From Valencia hispanica (taxonomy: Eukaryota; Chordata; Actinopteri; Cyprinodontiformes; Valenciidae): a DNA stretch of 64,000 nucleotides. The translations under genes were made by a program, and so were the position numbers. The stretch spans positions 19,053,903-19,117,902 of the forward strand of contig OY747702.1 of NCBI GenBank assembly GCA_963556495.2, given 5' to 3'. Positions 24,503 to 35,660 of the stretch are shown here, piece by piece. Position 1 is the first letter of the stretch. Each line of letters begins with the position of its first letter. The notes below the pieces were generated by a model. The model was given only the letters and a program-made list of their open reading frames with translations, was not told where the DNA came from and made no database searches.

Positions 24503-27495
24503 TTGAGGGAACCGGGCAATAAATCCACCCCTACCGTCTCCCAGAATTCACCCGGCACCCCTGAGGCTATATCAGTGATTATCAGCAGCAGGAAACATAA
24601 ACCGTTAACCACACGCTCTTATATTAAACAAAATCTCAAATTGATAACCTGTCAGAAGGTTCAGCTGCCCATCATCACAGTACTTAAGTTAGCTTTATTA
24701 AACATTCGATCTCTATCCGGGAAGTCTTTTCTTATCAATGACTTCATCACTAAGCATAATTTACACGCCCTTTTTTTATCAGAAACTTGGCTAGATGAAA
24801 ATAACGAAACAAGTTCATTAATAAAATCCAGTCCTCCAAATTATAATTTCTTAAGCGAGAACAGAAAACACAAACGAGGCGGAGGTGTAGCCACCATCTT
24901 TCACAACTCAATGAACTTTAAAAAGGTAACTCTGGGCACGTTTGATTCTTTTGAATACCTAGCCACCCAGATAAACGAGCCTAAAAAAAGTTTTATTTCT
25001 AAGTTTATATAAACCACCAAAACTTAACTCTAACTTCTTTAATGATTTCAATGACCTTCTTTCTGTAATATGTATCGACTATGACCAACTAATCATCGTG
25101 GGGGACTATAACATCCATACCGACAACCCCCAAGATAGACAAGCAAAAACGTTAGATGATACTCTCCACAACTTCGGACTGATCCAGCATGTCAAACAAC
25201 CAACACACAATAAAGGACACACTCTGGACTTAATTATCAGCAAAGGTTTAAATATTTCTGACATCTCTGTAATTAGTATTGCATTATCTGACCATTTCTG
25301 TATTTTCTTTCAAAGTACCATCTCTGCTAAATTATCCAGCCACAGTAAGACCACTATAAAAAAGCGTTTTCTAGGGGACAGTTCAGTAGAAACCTTTAAA
25401 CGTATTTATCCTTCCACCACATCCCCCTCATCTCCCAACTCAAACTCAGTAAATAAGTTGGTAGATAATTTCCTTGCGAAAATCTCAGACATCATGGATC
25501 CCATTGCTCCAACTAAAGTGAAAGTAGTCTCAGGTAGAAAGAAGTCTCCGTGGACAAGTAATCCACTGGTACGTAGTGAAAAAAGAGTGTCGACGAGCCG
25601 AGAGAAAATGGCGGAAAACTCGACTCCAGGTGCACTGTGAGATCTACAAAGAGAGACTGAATAGATATCAGCTAACTATAAAAGATGCTAGGGAATCGTT
25701 CTTTTCTGAAATCATCAACAGAAACATTAATAATGCACGGACTCTATTTGCAACAGTGGAAAGACTAACTAATCCTTCAGTGACAGTAGCCCCTGAACTA
25801 AACTCTACCAGGGCCTGCAATGAATTTGCCAGCTTTTTCACTGAAAAGATTCTAACAATTAGACGGTCAATCTGTACCTCAATATCGAAACCACAACCAG
25901 TGCCATCCCCAATCAACAACAATGTAGAGAAAATCTCTGAATTCCACGAATTAAACCAGAACAGCCTTGAAAAAATCATTATCCAATTAAGCTCCTCCTC
26001 CTGCTGTCTTGATATCCTACCCACAGCTTTTCTAAAGAAGGTTCTTCCTGTTATTGGTTCTGACCTTGTTCAAATAGTGAACACATCACTGCTATCAGGT
26101 ATCTTCCCTCAGGCTTTAAAAACAGCAGTTATTAAACCACTGCTAAAGAAGAAAAATCTGGACAACACGTTAATGCAGAACTACAGGCCAATCTCTAATC
26201 TCCCATTCATCAGTAAGATTATTGAAAAAGCTGTGTTTTAGCAGTTAAATGGCTTCATAACAATGACAAACCGTTTTGATGCTTTTCAGTCTGGTTTCCC
26301 CGCTCACCACAGCACCGAGACTGTCCTCGTCAAAGTATTTAATGACATCCGCATAAATACAGACTGTGGAAGAACCACAGTGCTGGTTCTGTTGGACCTC
26401 AGTGCAGCATTTGACACTGTTGATCATGATATTTTATTGGAACGACTGGAGAGCTGGGTCGGACTCTCTGGTACAGTACTTGGCTGGTTCGAGGCTTACC
26501 TAAAGAACAGGGACTTCTATGTTTCAATAGGAAACTTTTCATCAGAACGAACAGAAATCACATGTGGGGTGCCCCAGGGCTCCATCCTGGGGCCCCTCTT
26601 ATTTAATATCTATATGCTCCCACTAGGCAAGATTATAGCAACCAATAACATTAGCTACCATAACTACGCAGATGACACTCAGCTCTACATTACAATGTCA
26701 CTAGGTGACTCTGAACCCATTCAAACCCTAAATCAATGCATTGACCAAATAAATGGATGGATGTGCCATAACTTTCTACAGCTGAATAGAAACAAAACTG
26801 AAGTGATTATTTTTCGACCCAAGGAGGAACGATCAAGAGTCAGCACACAGCTTCAATTAATACAGCTAGAAACTACTGATCAGGTTCGTAACCTGGGTGT
26901 AGTAATGGACTCAGACCTGAACCTCCAGGGTCACATAAAGGCAATAACAAGGTCAGCGTTCTATCACCTGAAGAACATCTCTAGGATTAAAGGACTGATT
27001 TTGCAACACGACCTAGAAAAACTCATCCATGCGTTTATCTTTAGCCGGATTGATTACTGCAACAGCATCTTCACAGGTCTGCCTAAAAAGTCAATCAGAC
27101 AGCTGCAGCTTATCCAGAACGCTGGCGCTCGCGTCCTCACTAGAACCAGGAAAGTAGAGCACATCACCCCAGTTCTAAAGTCCTCACACTGGCTCCCTGT
27201 AGCTCAGAGAATAGACTTTAAAATACTTTTACTAGTTTATAAATCATTACATGGCTTAGCACCAAAATATGTTGAAGACCTGTTGTCATGGTACCAACCA
27301 CCAAGACCACTCAGGTCCTCCAACTCTAGCCTACTAAACATCCCTAGACTCAGAACTAAACATGGAGAAGCAGCTTTCACTTTTTATGCTCCCCTTATCT
27401 GGAACAGACTTCCTGACGAGTGTAGAGCTGCTGAAACTCTGAACTGCTTTAAATCGAGACTAAAAACCCATCTGTTTAGAATTGCCTTTGAGTAA
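24503..27495 (+). pseudogene. L2 ORF2, endonuclease and reverse transcriptase, broken
   Basis: ORF2 nicks target DNA and copies the element RNA. An APE-type endonuclease begins with LALLNIRSLSGKS and LFLSETWL (near 24690-24800) and continues with VGDYNIH, LDLIIS and SDH (near 25098-25300). Reverse transcriptase blocks follow: [61 protein letters not shown] (near 26670), then a C-terminal domain ending at TAA 27493-27495. Frameshifts lie near an A7 run at 24982 and near an A6 run at about 25579. A TAG at 26239-26241 replaces a Gln codon. From 26242 to the end the frame is intact, with the polymerase YADD motif present. Confidence 0.9.
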
Positions 27496-27696
27496 ATGCT
27501 TGATGTCATATGTATGAAATGTGTTCATGCTCTCTTGCTTTTTTATTTCATTTTTCTCTTGCTTTATTGTGTATCATGTGTAATGTGTGTTTCTTTTATG
27601 TGTTTCTTTTAAATCACCAAATCATGTAAAGCACCTTGAATTACCCTGCTGTTGAAAGTGTGCTATACAAATAAAATTGCCTTGCCTTGCCTTGCC

Positions 27697-27701
27697 TAGT
27701 G
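27697..27701. repeat. Target site duplication TAGTG, right copy (L2)
   Basis: See 23533-23537. Confidence 0.8.
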
Positions 27702-28066
27702 TTCAAGCCATCTTCCGTACATGAAACAACTGCAAACTCACTAAGACATACCCATCTACCTAAACTGACAGATCAGCTGAAGAGAGCAGAGAATCAGGTA
27801 ACTTTGGAAGTGTATCCCCAGCTTGGGTGTGAAAGTCAGTCAACTAGAGAACTGTTAGTCATACACACTCAAATCTGGTCTTTATGCAATTGTGGCAAGA
27901 AGAAAGCCACAATAAGTTGATCAGGTCAGCTGTGACCACAATTAAACTTTTTATCCTAAATCTTATGTGATTTATGTGCAAATAATTTACTGTGTGCATC
28001 AAACTGAATGCATATCTGCTCCAAAACATGGTGGTGGCAGCCTCATACTAAAGGGATACTGTTCTT

Positions 28067-28644
28067 GGTGACGTGCTGTAGTTTATGACAGGTGAGGTAC
28101 CGACTGCTCTGGAGTACAAGGTCATAGAAGGATAAATTCTTATATATTTTTTCACTGATCTGCCTTTAATGAAATTAACAATCATGTATGTTCTTACCTT
28201 TACTCATATAGGAAGTCCATCTCTGTGTTTGTCTTCATTTTCAAAAGTCTTCCTGCTTTAATGGAGATTATCTCCAAGGACGAGAGTCGTCTTGGATCAA
28301 TTTGATTCTGATTTTATGTCTTTAGTCTTTCAATGCCTAGAAGAAGTACACCTTTTGCCAATTGTGCCTATAGAACTCAGCACTGCCCCCTGTGAGTATG
28401 GCATGGTACTTTCTGTCTTACTCTGTACATTATGTGCAGCTCATCACTCCCTCGCCTCGGTCTTCTTATGTGTAGTTGAACAGGCAAAATTCGGCCATTT
28501 TGACCATAAACATTTTGAAATCATACACAAAACAAATTCATAGAATAGTCAAGTGGACAAATTGATTTGCTTCGATCATTGTCAGTGTTTTACTTGTTGT
28601 GATGTCTCACCTGCCTCCCCTTACTATGTGTCACAGGCTGCTCT
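28067..28644. other. Foreign block inside the Tc1 fossil
   Basis: About 580 bp with no Tc1 similarity separates two consecutive Tc1 transposase blocks. No terminal inverted repeats, tail or open frame with motifs were recognised. It could be an old insertion of an unknown element or a rearrangement. Confidence 0.4.
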
Positions 28645-28960
28645 ACGGCAGGAACTTAGAAAGCTGGTCAGAATTGATAAAAAGGACCCAATAACAGGAC
28701 AATCCTTAAAAAAACACCTGAGACTGGAGTGGACGTTCAACTTTAAACAGGATAATACCTCTAAAACATACAGAGCTACAATGGAATAGCTTAGATCCCA
28801 TTCAGTCCATACCTACATTTCTAAACATGAATCCTTTTCTTTCCACTTTACAATGATTTATTACTTTGAAGTGGTTTATTACATAATTTCCAACAGAAAT
28901 CCTTTGAAGTTTGTGGCTGTAGCCCATAGAATAGGAAAAGCAAATTACTGTATACGCTGA

Positions 28961-30700
28961 CCTCATTCCAGTGCAACGTTTTGGTGTTTTCAATTGTAAA
29001 CCTCTGAAACTGGAATAATTATTGTGTTCAATTAAATCTGGAAGATATGCATTCATAAAAGGAATGAGAATGACACCTAAAAAGCTATTAACACATTTTT
29101 TTGACATTTGCAGGCAGTTTCACTACCTCCTTAAAATGAGCCGAGACTAAATTTAACCTAAACTGAGAATTTAAACATTGGGACCTGCCCCACATACAGT
29201 ATGTGCATTCCCATTACATTATTTCCTTGCCATTAACACTCATTTTTTTCCCAGAAAAGTAGGAAAACTATTGAAAGATGAGAGAGAAAAAGTGGTTAAA
29301 ACTGTGAAAAAGAAAGAAGAAATCAATCTGCCAGAGCCAACATGTTCCAGCAAAGAGGCTTACCTGAAGTAGTCAATAAGTACAGAAAGTACAAAGTGTC
29401 AAGTACTCGCAGATTTCCCCAAATTAAAAAGGGTGAATGAGCTACAAGCTGAGAAATACCTAAAGTGTCTTTTTTACCAGCTTTACACAACTTTTGATGA
29501 AGCAGATGGATGGCCCCATGGCTGGACCACTAATGAACAAGGCGCACTGGTAAAGGAGAGGTACTGTAATTGGCTGCTGTCATAAATGATGAGCCAGCTG
29601 AACAGAATGTGAATCTCTCTAAAACTCCAGCCAATGTCTTTAAGCAGCAACCGAGGCAGGAAGTAACCAACATCTGACCACTTGCATCCATCACATGTAT
29701 CCGAGCTCTCCAATGCTCGAGGAGCCAGCTAACAGCTGAAAGATGACCAACTACTGATGTTGGCCTCATCCTTATCTGACCACACTTTGGCAGAATGCAT
29801 CCTTTTAAAGTTGGGCAGAAGACAACACAGATCGATAAACGGCACTGCCACATGTGCTTGCTGCTTCAGTAGAAGTTGATCATGCCTACATCAAGAAACC
29901 CACAAACTCTATGGAAGATTGTGTGTGCGTAATGGATTCCCTGACAAGAGCGTTTTGTTTTAAAAATTCAAGTTTGGGGTTAATTAGGTTTCTAAATTGA
30001 CTAAGAGAGGTTTAACTGTTCATTATCAAAAGTACAACATCATTACTGCAGTATCAGCATCGTTTGACATAGGCAGTACTTTAAGAATAAGACTTTCTTG
30101 ACCTAATGGTAAATTCAGAACTATGCAAAGTAGTTGGAGAGTCGTCGGTTTGTTAAGAAGTATAAATAGAGCAGAGTTCTCCTTTCTCAACTCCTAATTC
30201 GCATAAAAGTGACAGAGCCCTCTAAACAGCTAATTATGAAAGGGACAGAAATTAAGAATTGAGCTGGTGAGATCACCTAATGTGAAAGGGATTTTGTGCA
30301 AAGAACTTTATTCAAATGTTTTGTACAGAACACAGACCTGCAGTTACTTGTTCAATTAGAGGCAATATCTCCCCTTTTAATTCACCATTTTGCCATTCAC
30401 CGGTTGTGCTACCAGTTTCCCCGTCTCATAAATATGCATGTGCTTAGGGCAGAGTTTGCTTAACGGTGTGCATATTTTCATGTCACTTTCTTTTCCATAA
30501 ATCACGTAGTTTGCATAATTATTAGACCCCATTTTGTGCTTAAAGTGCTCGTGAAATCATTCTTACAGTAAAACCACATAAAATAAAAATCTACATCTTA
30601 CTTAACATTTTGGTTGGCCCAGTTCAATTCATAACAAGATTCTAACTTCACAACAGCAAGCCGAAAAGTTTGTTTTCATGCCACACTGTGTGTGCCTCGA
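28961..30700. other. Unassigned DNA
   Basis: No gene was recognised. A lysine-rich frame at about 29255-29372 follows a pyrimidine-AG that could pass for an acceptor, but it ends in a stop with no donor. The part at 29500-29900 has a 107-codon frame on - without motifs. The part at 30340-30540 is non-repetitive with several ATGCAT/TTGCATAATTA phrases. Confidence 0.35.
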
Positions 30701-30710
30701 TACCCCCCAA

Positions 30711-30727
30711 CCCCCCCCCCCCCCCCC
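30711..30727. repeat. C17 homopolymer
   Basis: Seventeen C in a row, preceded by another short C run at about 30703. Confidence 0.95.
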
Positions 30728-31265
30728 TGCCATATTGCCGAGTCGTCATTGGCAGTATGGCTGCCTCCTTAAGCAACTCTTTTACTATATTTAGCAACTT
30801 TTTAGACCCTTTTGGTGACCATTTTTTAAATAAACTAACTAGTGACAAATCTAGCTACTTTTCTTGCCGTTATTGGAGACTTTTGAAAACTCTTTATGTG
30901 AACCATGTATCCTTACTCTTCTCACCGAGCAGCAGGGCTGCTGTGTGTTCCTCCCCCATTCAGCAGCGCTCACAGCAAACAGCCAGCCCTGCTGCTGCAG
31001 CTGGCCCGTCCGCCAGCCCAGGACATGCTGCAGTCAGAGTCAGATGCTTGTCCCAGATCTTGCCTGTGTATGGACCTCAGACTTGTATTTTTTGGAGGAC
31101 ATTAATCAGACCATTGTAGATGTAAACAGTGATAGTTTTTTTGAAATGGCTCGGTTTTGTCACCTCTATGAGGCTACGAATGGTGAGTCACACATTATAT
31201 TTCTGTCGGGGTTGGTTCGCCAAAAGCTCTCCCCGGTATCTACAGTTGTGATTATGTCCCTGATT

Positions 31266-31313
31266 GTCATACACCATTGAAATCAAAAGACTCTTAGCTT
31301 TCCAATGGTGTAT
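31266..31313. repeat. Imperfect hairpin
   Basis: ATACACCATTGAAA near 31269 is the near inverted complement of TTCCAATGGTGTAT near 31299, with a loop of about 17 bases. It may be a remnant of a DNA element end or a random foldback. Confidence 0.5.
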
Positions 31314-31476
31314 AATATGTATATGTACATAGAAGATCGGCGGATTTAAACCCAGAAGTAGGCAACGTTTCGCCCGCGGCTAAAAAATCTAGAAAAATCA
31401 CTATTCATCAGCTATTGTTAGATTCTCCATAGATTTAGCATGTCATTATTCTCAAATAAAACCAAGGGATTGGATC

Positions 31477-31525
31477 AGATTAGACGTAATCTAGATCTAC
31501 AGTAGATCTAGATAACATCTAATCT
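31477..31525. repeat. 49-bp near-perfect palindrome
   Basis: The left arm 31477-31500 (AGATTAGACGTAATCTAGAT and 4 more bases) and right arm 31502-31525 are inverted complements with two mismatches in 24 pairs and a one-base centre. Inside it the 6-mers AGATCT and CTAGAT recur. No element around it explains it. Confidence 0.85.
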
Positions 31526-31599
31526 ACGTTTTATTGTACATCTATATTTTTTGTATATGTTGCATTAATTATCATATTATTGTTGAGGACAAATCGAAA

Positions 31600-31975
31600 A
31601 GGCCAGCTCAGTGGTTGGACTAAGTTTGGACTCAGTGGACACTATCATGGACAAAAGGATGATGAGTAAAGACTTTTAAGGACCACCCTCTCCACAGTGT
31701 TTTTATTGAACTCAGGAGCTCTTTTAGTTGGGCGAATGGTAATGCCCCAATGTACAACTACACGTCTCAGGAACTCTTATTTCTGCTGCAGTGCGCTTTT
31801 ATAATGAGCTCTTCGTATGATCTTATGTTTTGCTGTTTTATACCGTTGTTGCACTTCGGTTGCGGCCTATAGCAGAGTCCAGTGTAAATGTTTTTGTATT
31901 TGCTTATGCTACATGTTCATGGCCACCCAGTTTCCCCTTTGGGGATTAATAAACCTAACCTTAACCTTAATTATT
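31600..31975 (+). mobile_element. LINE 3' end remnant
   Basis: A frame near 31670-31790 reads DHPLHSVFIELRSSF, resembling the conserved C-terminal tail of a group of fish non-LTR polymerases. The block ends with TTTCCCCTTTGGGGATTAAT followed by AAACCT and short CCTTAA repeats. The phrase 'cccttTGGGGATTAATAAA' is a typical LINE 3' tail. It is strongly 5'-truncated. The clade is not certain. Confidence 0.6.
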
Positions 31976-31979
31976 ATCA

Positions 31980-32484
31980 TTATATAATGTTCACATGACA
32001 GATATTGATGGTGAATTGCTTTACTTTAGCTTAGCTCAAAGTGTGCCGAGCACAGCCTCGATGCATCTGTTTGGGCCCACTTGTCTCTGTTTTGACACAC
32101 CTTTTTGTTGCCCAATCTTCTTGGCCAAGCGGATATTTTAGAAACCTTAACAGGTTTAAACCTGTTTCTCTGATGTTGGAACAATATCCTGCTACATGCC
32201 GATGTGGCATTGCTTCAAAAATGAAGGTGGTATTTAGAAAAAAGATCGACCAACAAACAATCTGAAAAGTTAATTTTTTGTCTCCTACCAATGACGTCAC
32301 TTCAGCCTCCATCCCCAGGGTCAGAATTGATCAACTTTTCAATAGCATGTTATTCAAATTGTTAGCCAGTCTCCATACACACACATACTTCGGCGAGAAC
32401 TTTATTTTATTTCTGTTATATCCTATATGACGATTTTAATGAACTGTACATAAAAAGTGGTGACAGCAAACTTTATAAATGAGG
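31980..32484. other. Unassigned DNA
   Basis: No gene or repeat family was recognised in this 500-bp stretch. Confidence 0.4.
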
Positions 32485-33300
32485 CCTCAGGTCTCAGGCC
32501 TCTGAGGTGAACAAACAGCATCTGGTCAGGAATAGGCGAGAAGTTTAAAATAAGGTTAGGATATAAAATAATATCCAAACTTTTAAACATTTCACAGAGC
32601 ACAGTTCAGTCCATCAATTGAAAATGAAAAGAACAAGGCAAAACTGCAAACCTGCCAAGATATGACCTTCCTCCTAAACAAGAGCATTGACTTGAAAAGC
32701 TGCAAAGAGGTCAATAACTTGAGACTGAAGGAGATACAGAGATCCGCAGCTCAGGTTGGAGAATCTGTTCACAGGCACCCATTATCAAACCTGACCTTTA
32801 GAGACAATAAGGCATAAGAAATCATGTCTATAGTTTGACAGAAGCCATTTTGGGGAACCGTAAACATGTCAAAGAAAGTGCTGTCATATTGGAAAGTGCT
32901 GTCATATTGGACCTAAACTGCCACACATAGCGAAAAACTATGTGTGATGAAAAACTAACAATGCTCATCACCCTGACATCATAGTGACACGTGGTGGTGG
33001 CAGCAACATACTGTGGGGGTGTTTTGATTTTCAGCAGGGACTTGGAAGCTGGTCAGACTTGATGGTAAGGTGAATGAAGGTAAATGCAGGGCAATCCTTG
33101 AATACCCAAATATACAGCCAGGGCTGCAATGGAAAAGTTCAGAGAAAAGCATATACATGTGATTCGCAATGCAAGACTAAATCTCACAGAAAGCCTCCAG
33201 TAAGACTTATTTTAAAATGTATTGGATGAATGCCTGACTTACAGAATTGAGACAATTTTGTATTATTTATTACTGTTTAAAAAAAAAAAAAGTCTGCATC
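32485..33300 (+). mobile_element. Decayed Tc1-like transposon, plus strand
   Basis: Recognisable blocks include AAACTGCAAACCTGCCAAGA at 32640, AGATCCGCAGCTCAGGTTGG at 32739, CGTGGTGGTGGCAGCAACAT at 32991, and AGCAGGGACTTGGAAGCTGG near 33034. The frame is broken throughout. A 17-bp tandem duplication (AAAGTGCTGTCATATTG) sits at about 32876-32910. Neither terminal repeat is clear. Confidence 0.7.
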
Positions 33301-35444
33301 CAGACCATGATCCTGGTGCCAAGGTAATCAATCATTGTTGTTGTTCTCGTCACCCCAGATGAGCACACATACTGTGACCTCAGATAATGGTTTAAGTAAA
33401 TAATGTAATCAAGTATAAACATCCAACACAAAGAAAACCAGACTCATTGTTTAACCAGAGCCACAGTTAAACCCTCAGCCATTTTCTAAGGGAACCGATT
33501 CTGATAAAAACAAATATTTTCAAACTGTGACAAATGTTACCTTCGGATTAACATGGAGAAGCTGGTTATGAAAATGTATTTAGACTAAGAGCATACTAAT
33601 AGCATGAACATTACAAAAAAAAAAAGTTAACTTTCAACTGTAATGGCAAAGTTTTAAGGCTGGCAGTTTTAACTAAAAAGGGATTTTCAGCATTATCAGA
33701 TGAAGCTCAGAGCTGTGAGTGAAGTTTCACAAATCAAACCAAAATGTGCTCATGGACATTCCTTCTGAGGGATTAAAATGGTTTAAGAAGATTAATAATG
33801 TATCAACCAAGAAGTTCTGAAATCATCAAGCTATTCACTAGTCTGTAGGCTTTAAGCCCACAAAAATCACCAGACTTTCGATAAGCTCATTTTACAACCA
33901 TTTTGTATTTCAGTGTATCACAATGATGATTCAGCGGTGACTGCCCTTGGCTCCAAATTACTCTGAGGCAGTCTGCGTTACGTGAATGGGTTCGGGAACA
34001 ACAGGAGTACGACTTATCAGGCCGGCAATGAATGATTGTGCTCCTGCTGTTTCTCTGTTTAAGGCATTTACTTTCTTTGAATTTCCCCGCATTGTTATAT
34101 TAAAGATGAGGAGCGGCAGCATGAACCAAAACCAATTTAAATGCTTTCATTCCTTTGACAAAGATCTCAATGAGCCAAAACATTTTCATTATCAATGTGA
34201 TCTAACTCTGTTGTTTATCTAACTTAGTTATCTTATGGCAATGCACTTTTTCTGTGCCAGATTTTTACTATCAGGGATGGAGCCTATGATAAGGGCATTT
34301 CTTTTTTTATCATTAGCTTAACTGCTTGTAAATATTGACTTTTTGGAAGATCTTACAGATCTTTTTGTCTCAAAAGTACATTGTTATTGGAAGGACTGTT
34401 TTGTTGGATGATGGTAGATATTCTGAGCAGGAAATGTGTCTTCTCATGGAAACCAAATCTATTCCAGCTTCAGTTTTTTATATGTCATATTAAACAGAAT
34501 TTCCAATTTATTCAGATCTTTTTTATTCTAAGCAAGCCATAGGTAGTGCAATACATTAGACCATTTAACCTCATCCCATGTTTTGTTACTAGCATAAAGA
34601 GTAATGCTGTGTTTATTTGCCTCTGAAAATAGATACGGGAATGACATCACCCACAGTTGAGTCCATTCTAGTAGAAAGTTGTAAAACCACTGGGATTTGC
34701 TCATTAAATGTGTAAAATGTAAGAATTCTACAGTGAACTAATCACACAACAGTCTAACGTCTCAATCTTGTTGGATGGAAAGCTACATTGAAACAGATTG
34801 CCTTCTCAGCTGGTTGGGTGGTTGCGAGTTTTTATCATTTTAAAAAGGCCACAGAGGGACGTAGTCATTGTTTACAATCTGTCCTGCCTTCATACTTCCT
34901 GGTTGCAGAACTAATCACACGTGAGCCTGCAAGGTTCGCCACGTCTTCAACACAAACACTGAGATTAACATGGAGTTAACAATGCTAGCAGTAAATTTGA
35001 AAAATAAAATAAAATAGTCGGCTCTAAAAATATCTCAAGCTATTTTTTTCAATTACCAACCACTCAATACTGCAGTGAAACATATGTATCTGCTAATCAA
35101 CTTACTGTGTATGACTCGTTTTTACTTGTCCTCTTGAATCTTCTGACACTGATTCATAACTGGCCACCCGGCATGAAACTCATGAAGTGGAGGGGGTGAG
35201 AGCAGCCCCCCTGCTTTTCTACATGGACTGCAGGACTCAAATTTCAACACAAGATTTTATTCTTACATATTACACCTTTAGCTACTATTATCAATACAGG
35301 CGTATTTGTCTCCTTTGCATTAATTCAGGCACTAAAATTACATGCAACTACAGAATATTCAATAAACAAATCTGTCACTGGTTTTCCTGCAGCTTTCATT
35401 GCTTTTTGGATCACTGTAGCCACACGGCAATGAATTTACATAGT
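33301..35444. other. Unassigned AT-rich DNA
   Basis: No coding exon or repeat family was recognised. Short frames lack motifs. Confidence 0.45.
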
Positions 35445-35660
35445 CAGGGTGAGTTGAAATCAGTTCAATTAAATTCAGTTCAGCTTTCTTTAGATCAGAT
35501 TAATTCAATTAAGATTAATTCAGTTCAAATCATTTCATAATACTTCAGAACAATTTAGTAAAGTGCAGCTTAGATTGATACAGTTCATTCCAATGTAATT
35601 CACTTCCACTTGAATCAGTTTAGTTTAATTTAGGTAAATTCAGTAGAGTTCCATTCTCAT
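35445..35660. repeat. Degenerate AATTCAGTT-type simple repeat
   Basis: Variants of AATTCAGTTCAATT recur every 10-20 bases. They look like an old, mutated expansion of the AATTCAATTC tail found on several LINEs in this window. Confidence 0.6.

Larger units (their letters stand above)
23538..27696 (+). mobile_element. L2/CR1-clade LINE, 5'-truncated, ~4.16 kb
   Basis: The element has an esterase-like ORF1, then an endonuclease-reverse transcriptase ORF2, then a short 3' UTR. It ends in a tail of TTGCC repeats (27678-27696), the tail type of fish L2 elements. The insertion is flanked by TAGTG duplications. The frame of ORF1 is open up to the first base with no start codon, so the copy is truncated within ORF1. 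ORF2 carries two frameshifts and one nonsense codon, so this copy is dead. Confidence 0.9.
23383..28960 (+). mobile_element. Fossil Tc1-like transposon split by an L2 LINE
   Basis: The left part (23383-23537) matches the Tc1 5' region up to the codons before 'CACTGTTCAATCC'. The right part resumes at 27697 with 'TTCAAGCCATC', 'AACTGCAAACTCACTAAGAC' and 'CTAAACTGACAGATCAGC', continuing to 'AACATGGTGGTGGCAGCC' at 28025. After a foreign block (28067-28644) it goes on at about 28647 (AACTTAGAAAGCTGGTCAGA) and ends with an inverted-repeat region near 28840-28960. No open frame survives. Confidence 0.8.

Noticed and set aside
29178..29372. Lys-rich frame as a host exon
   Set aside because: An acceptor-like sequence precedes part of it, but it ends in a stop with no donor and no homology was recognised.
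29530..29853. 107-codon minus-strand frame
   Set aside because: No motif, no splice context and no repeat similarity; length is within chance for this composition.
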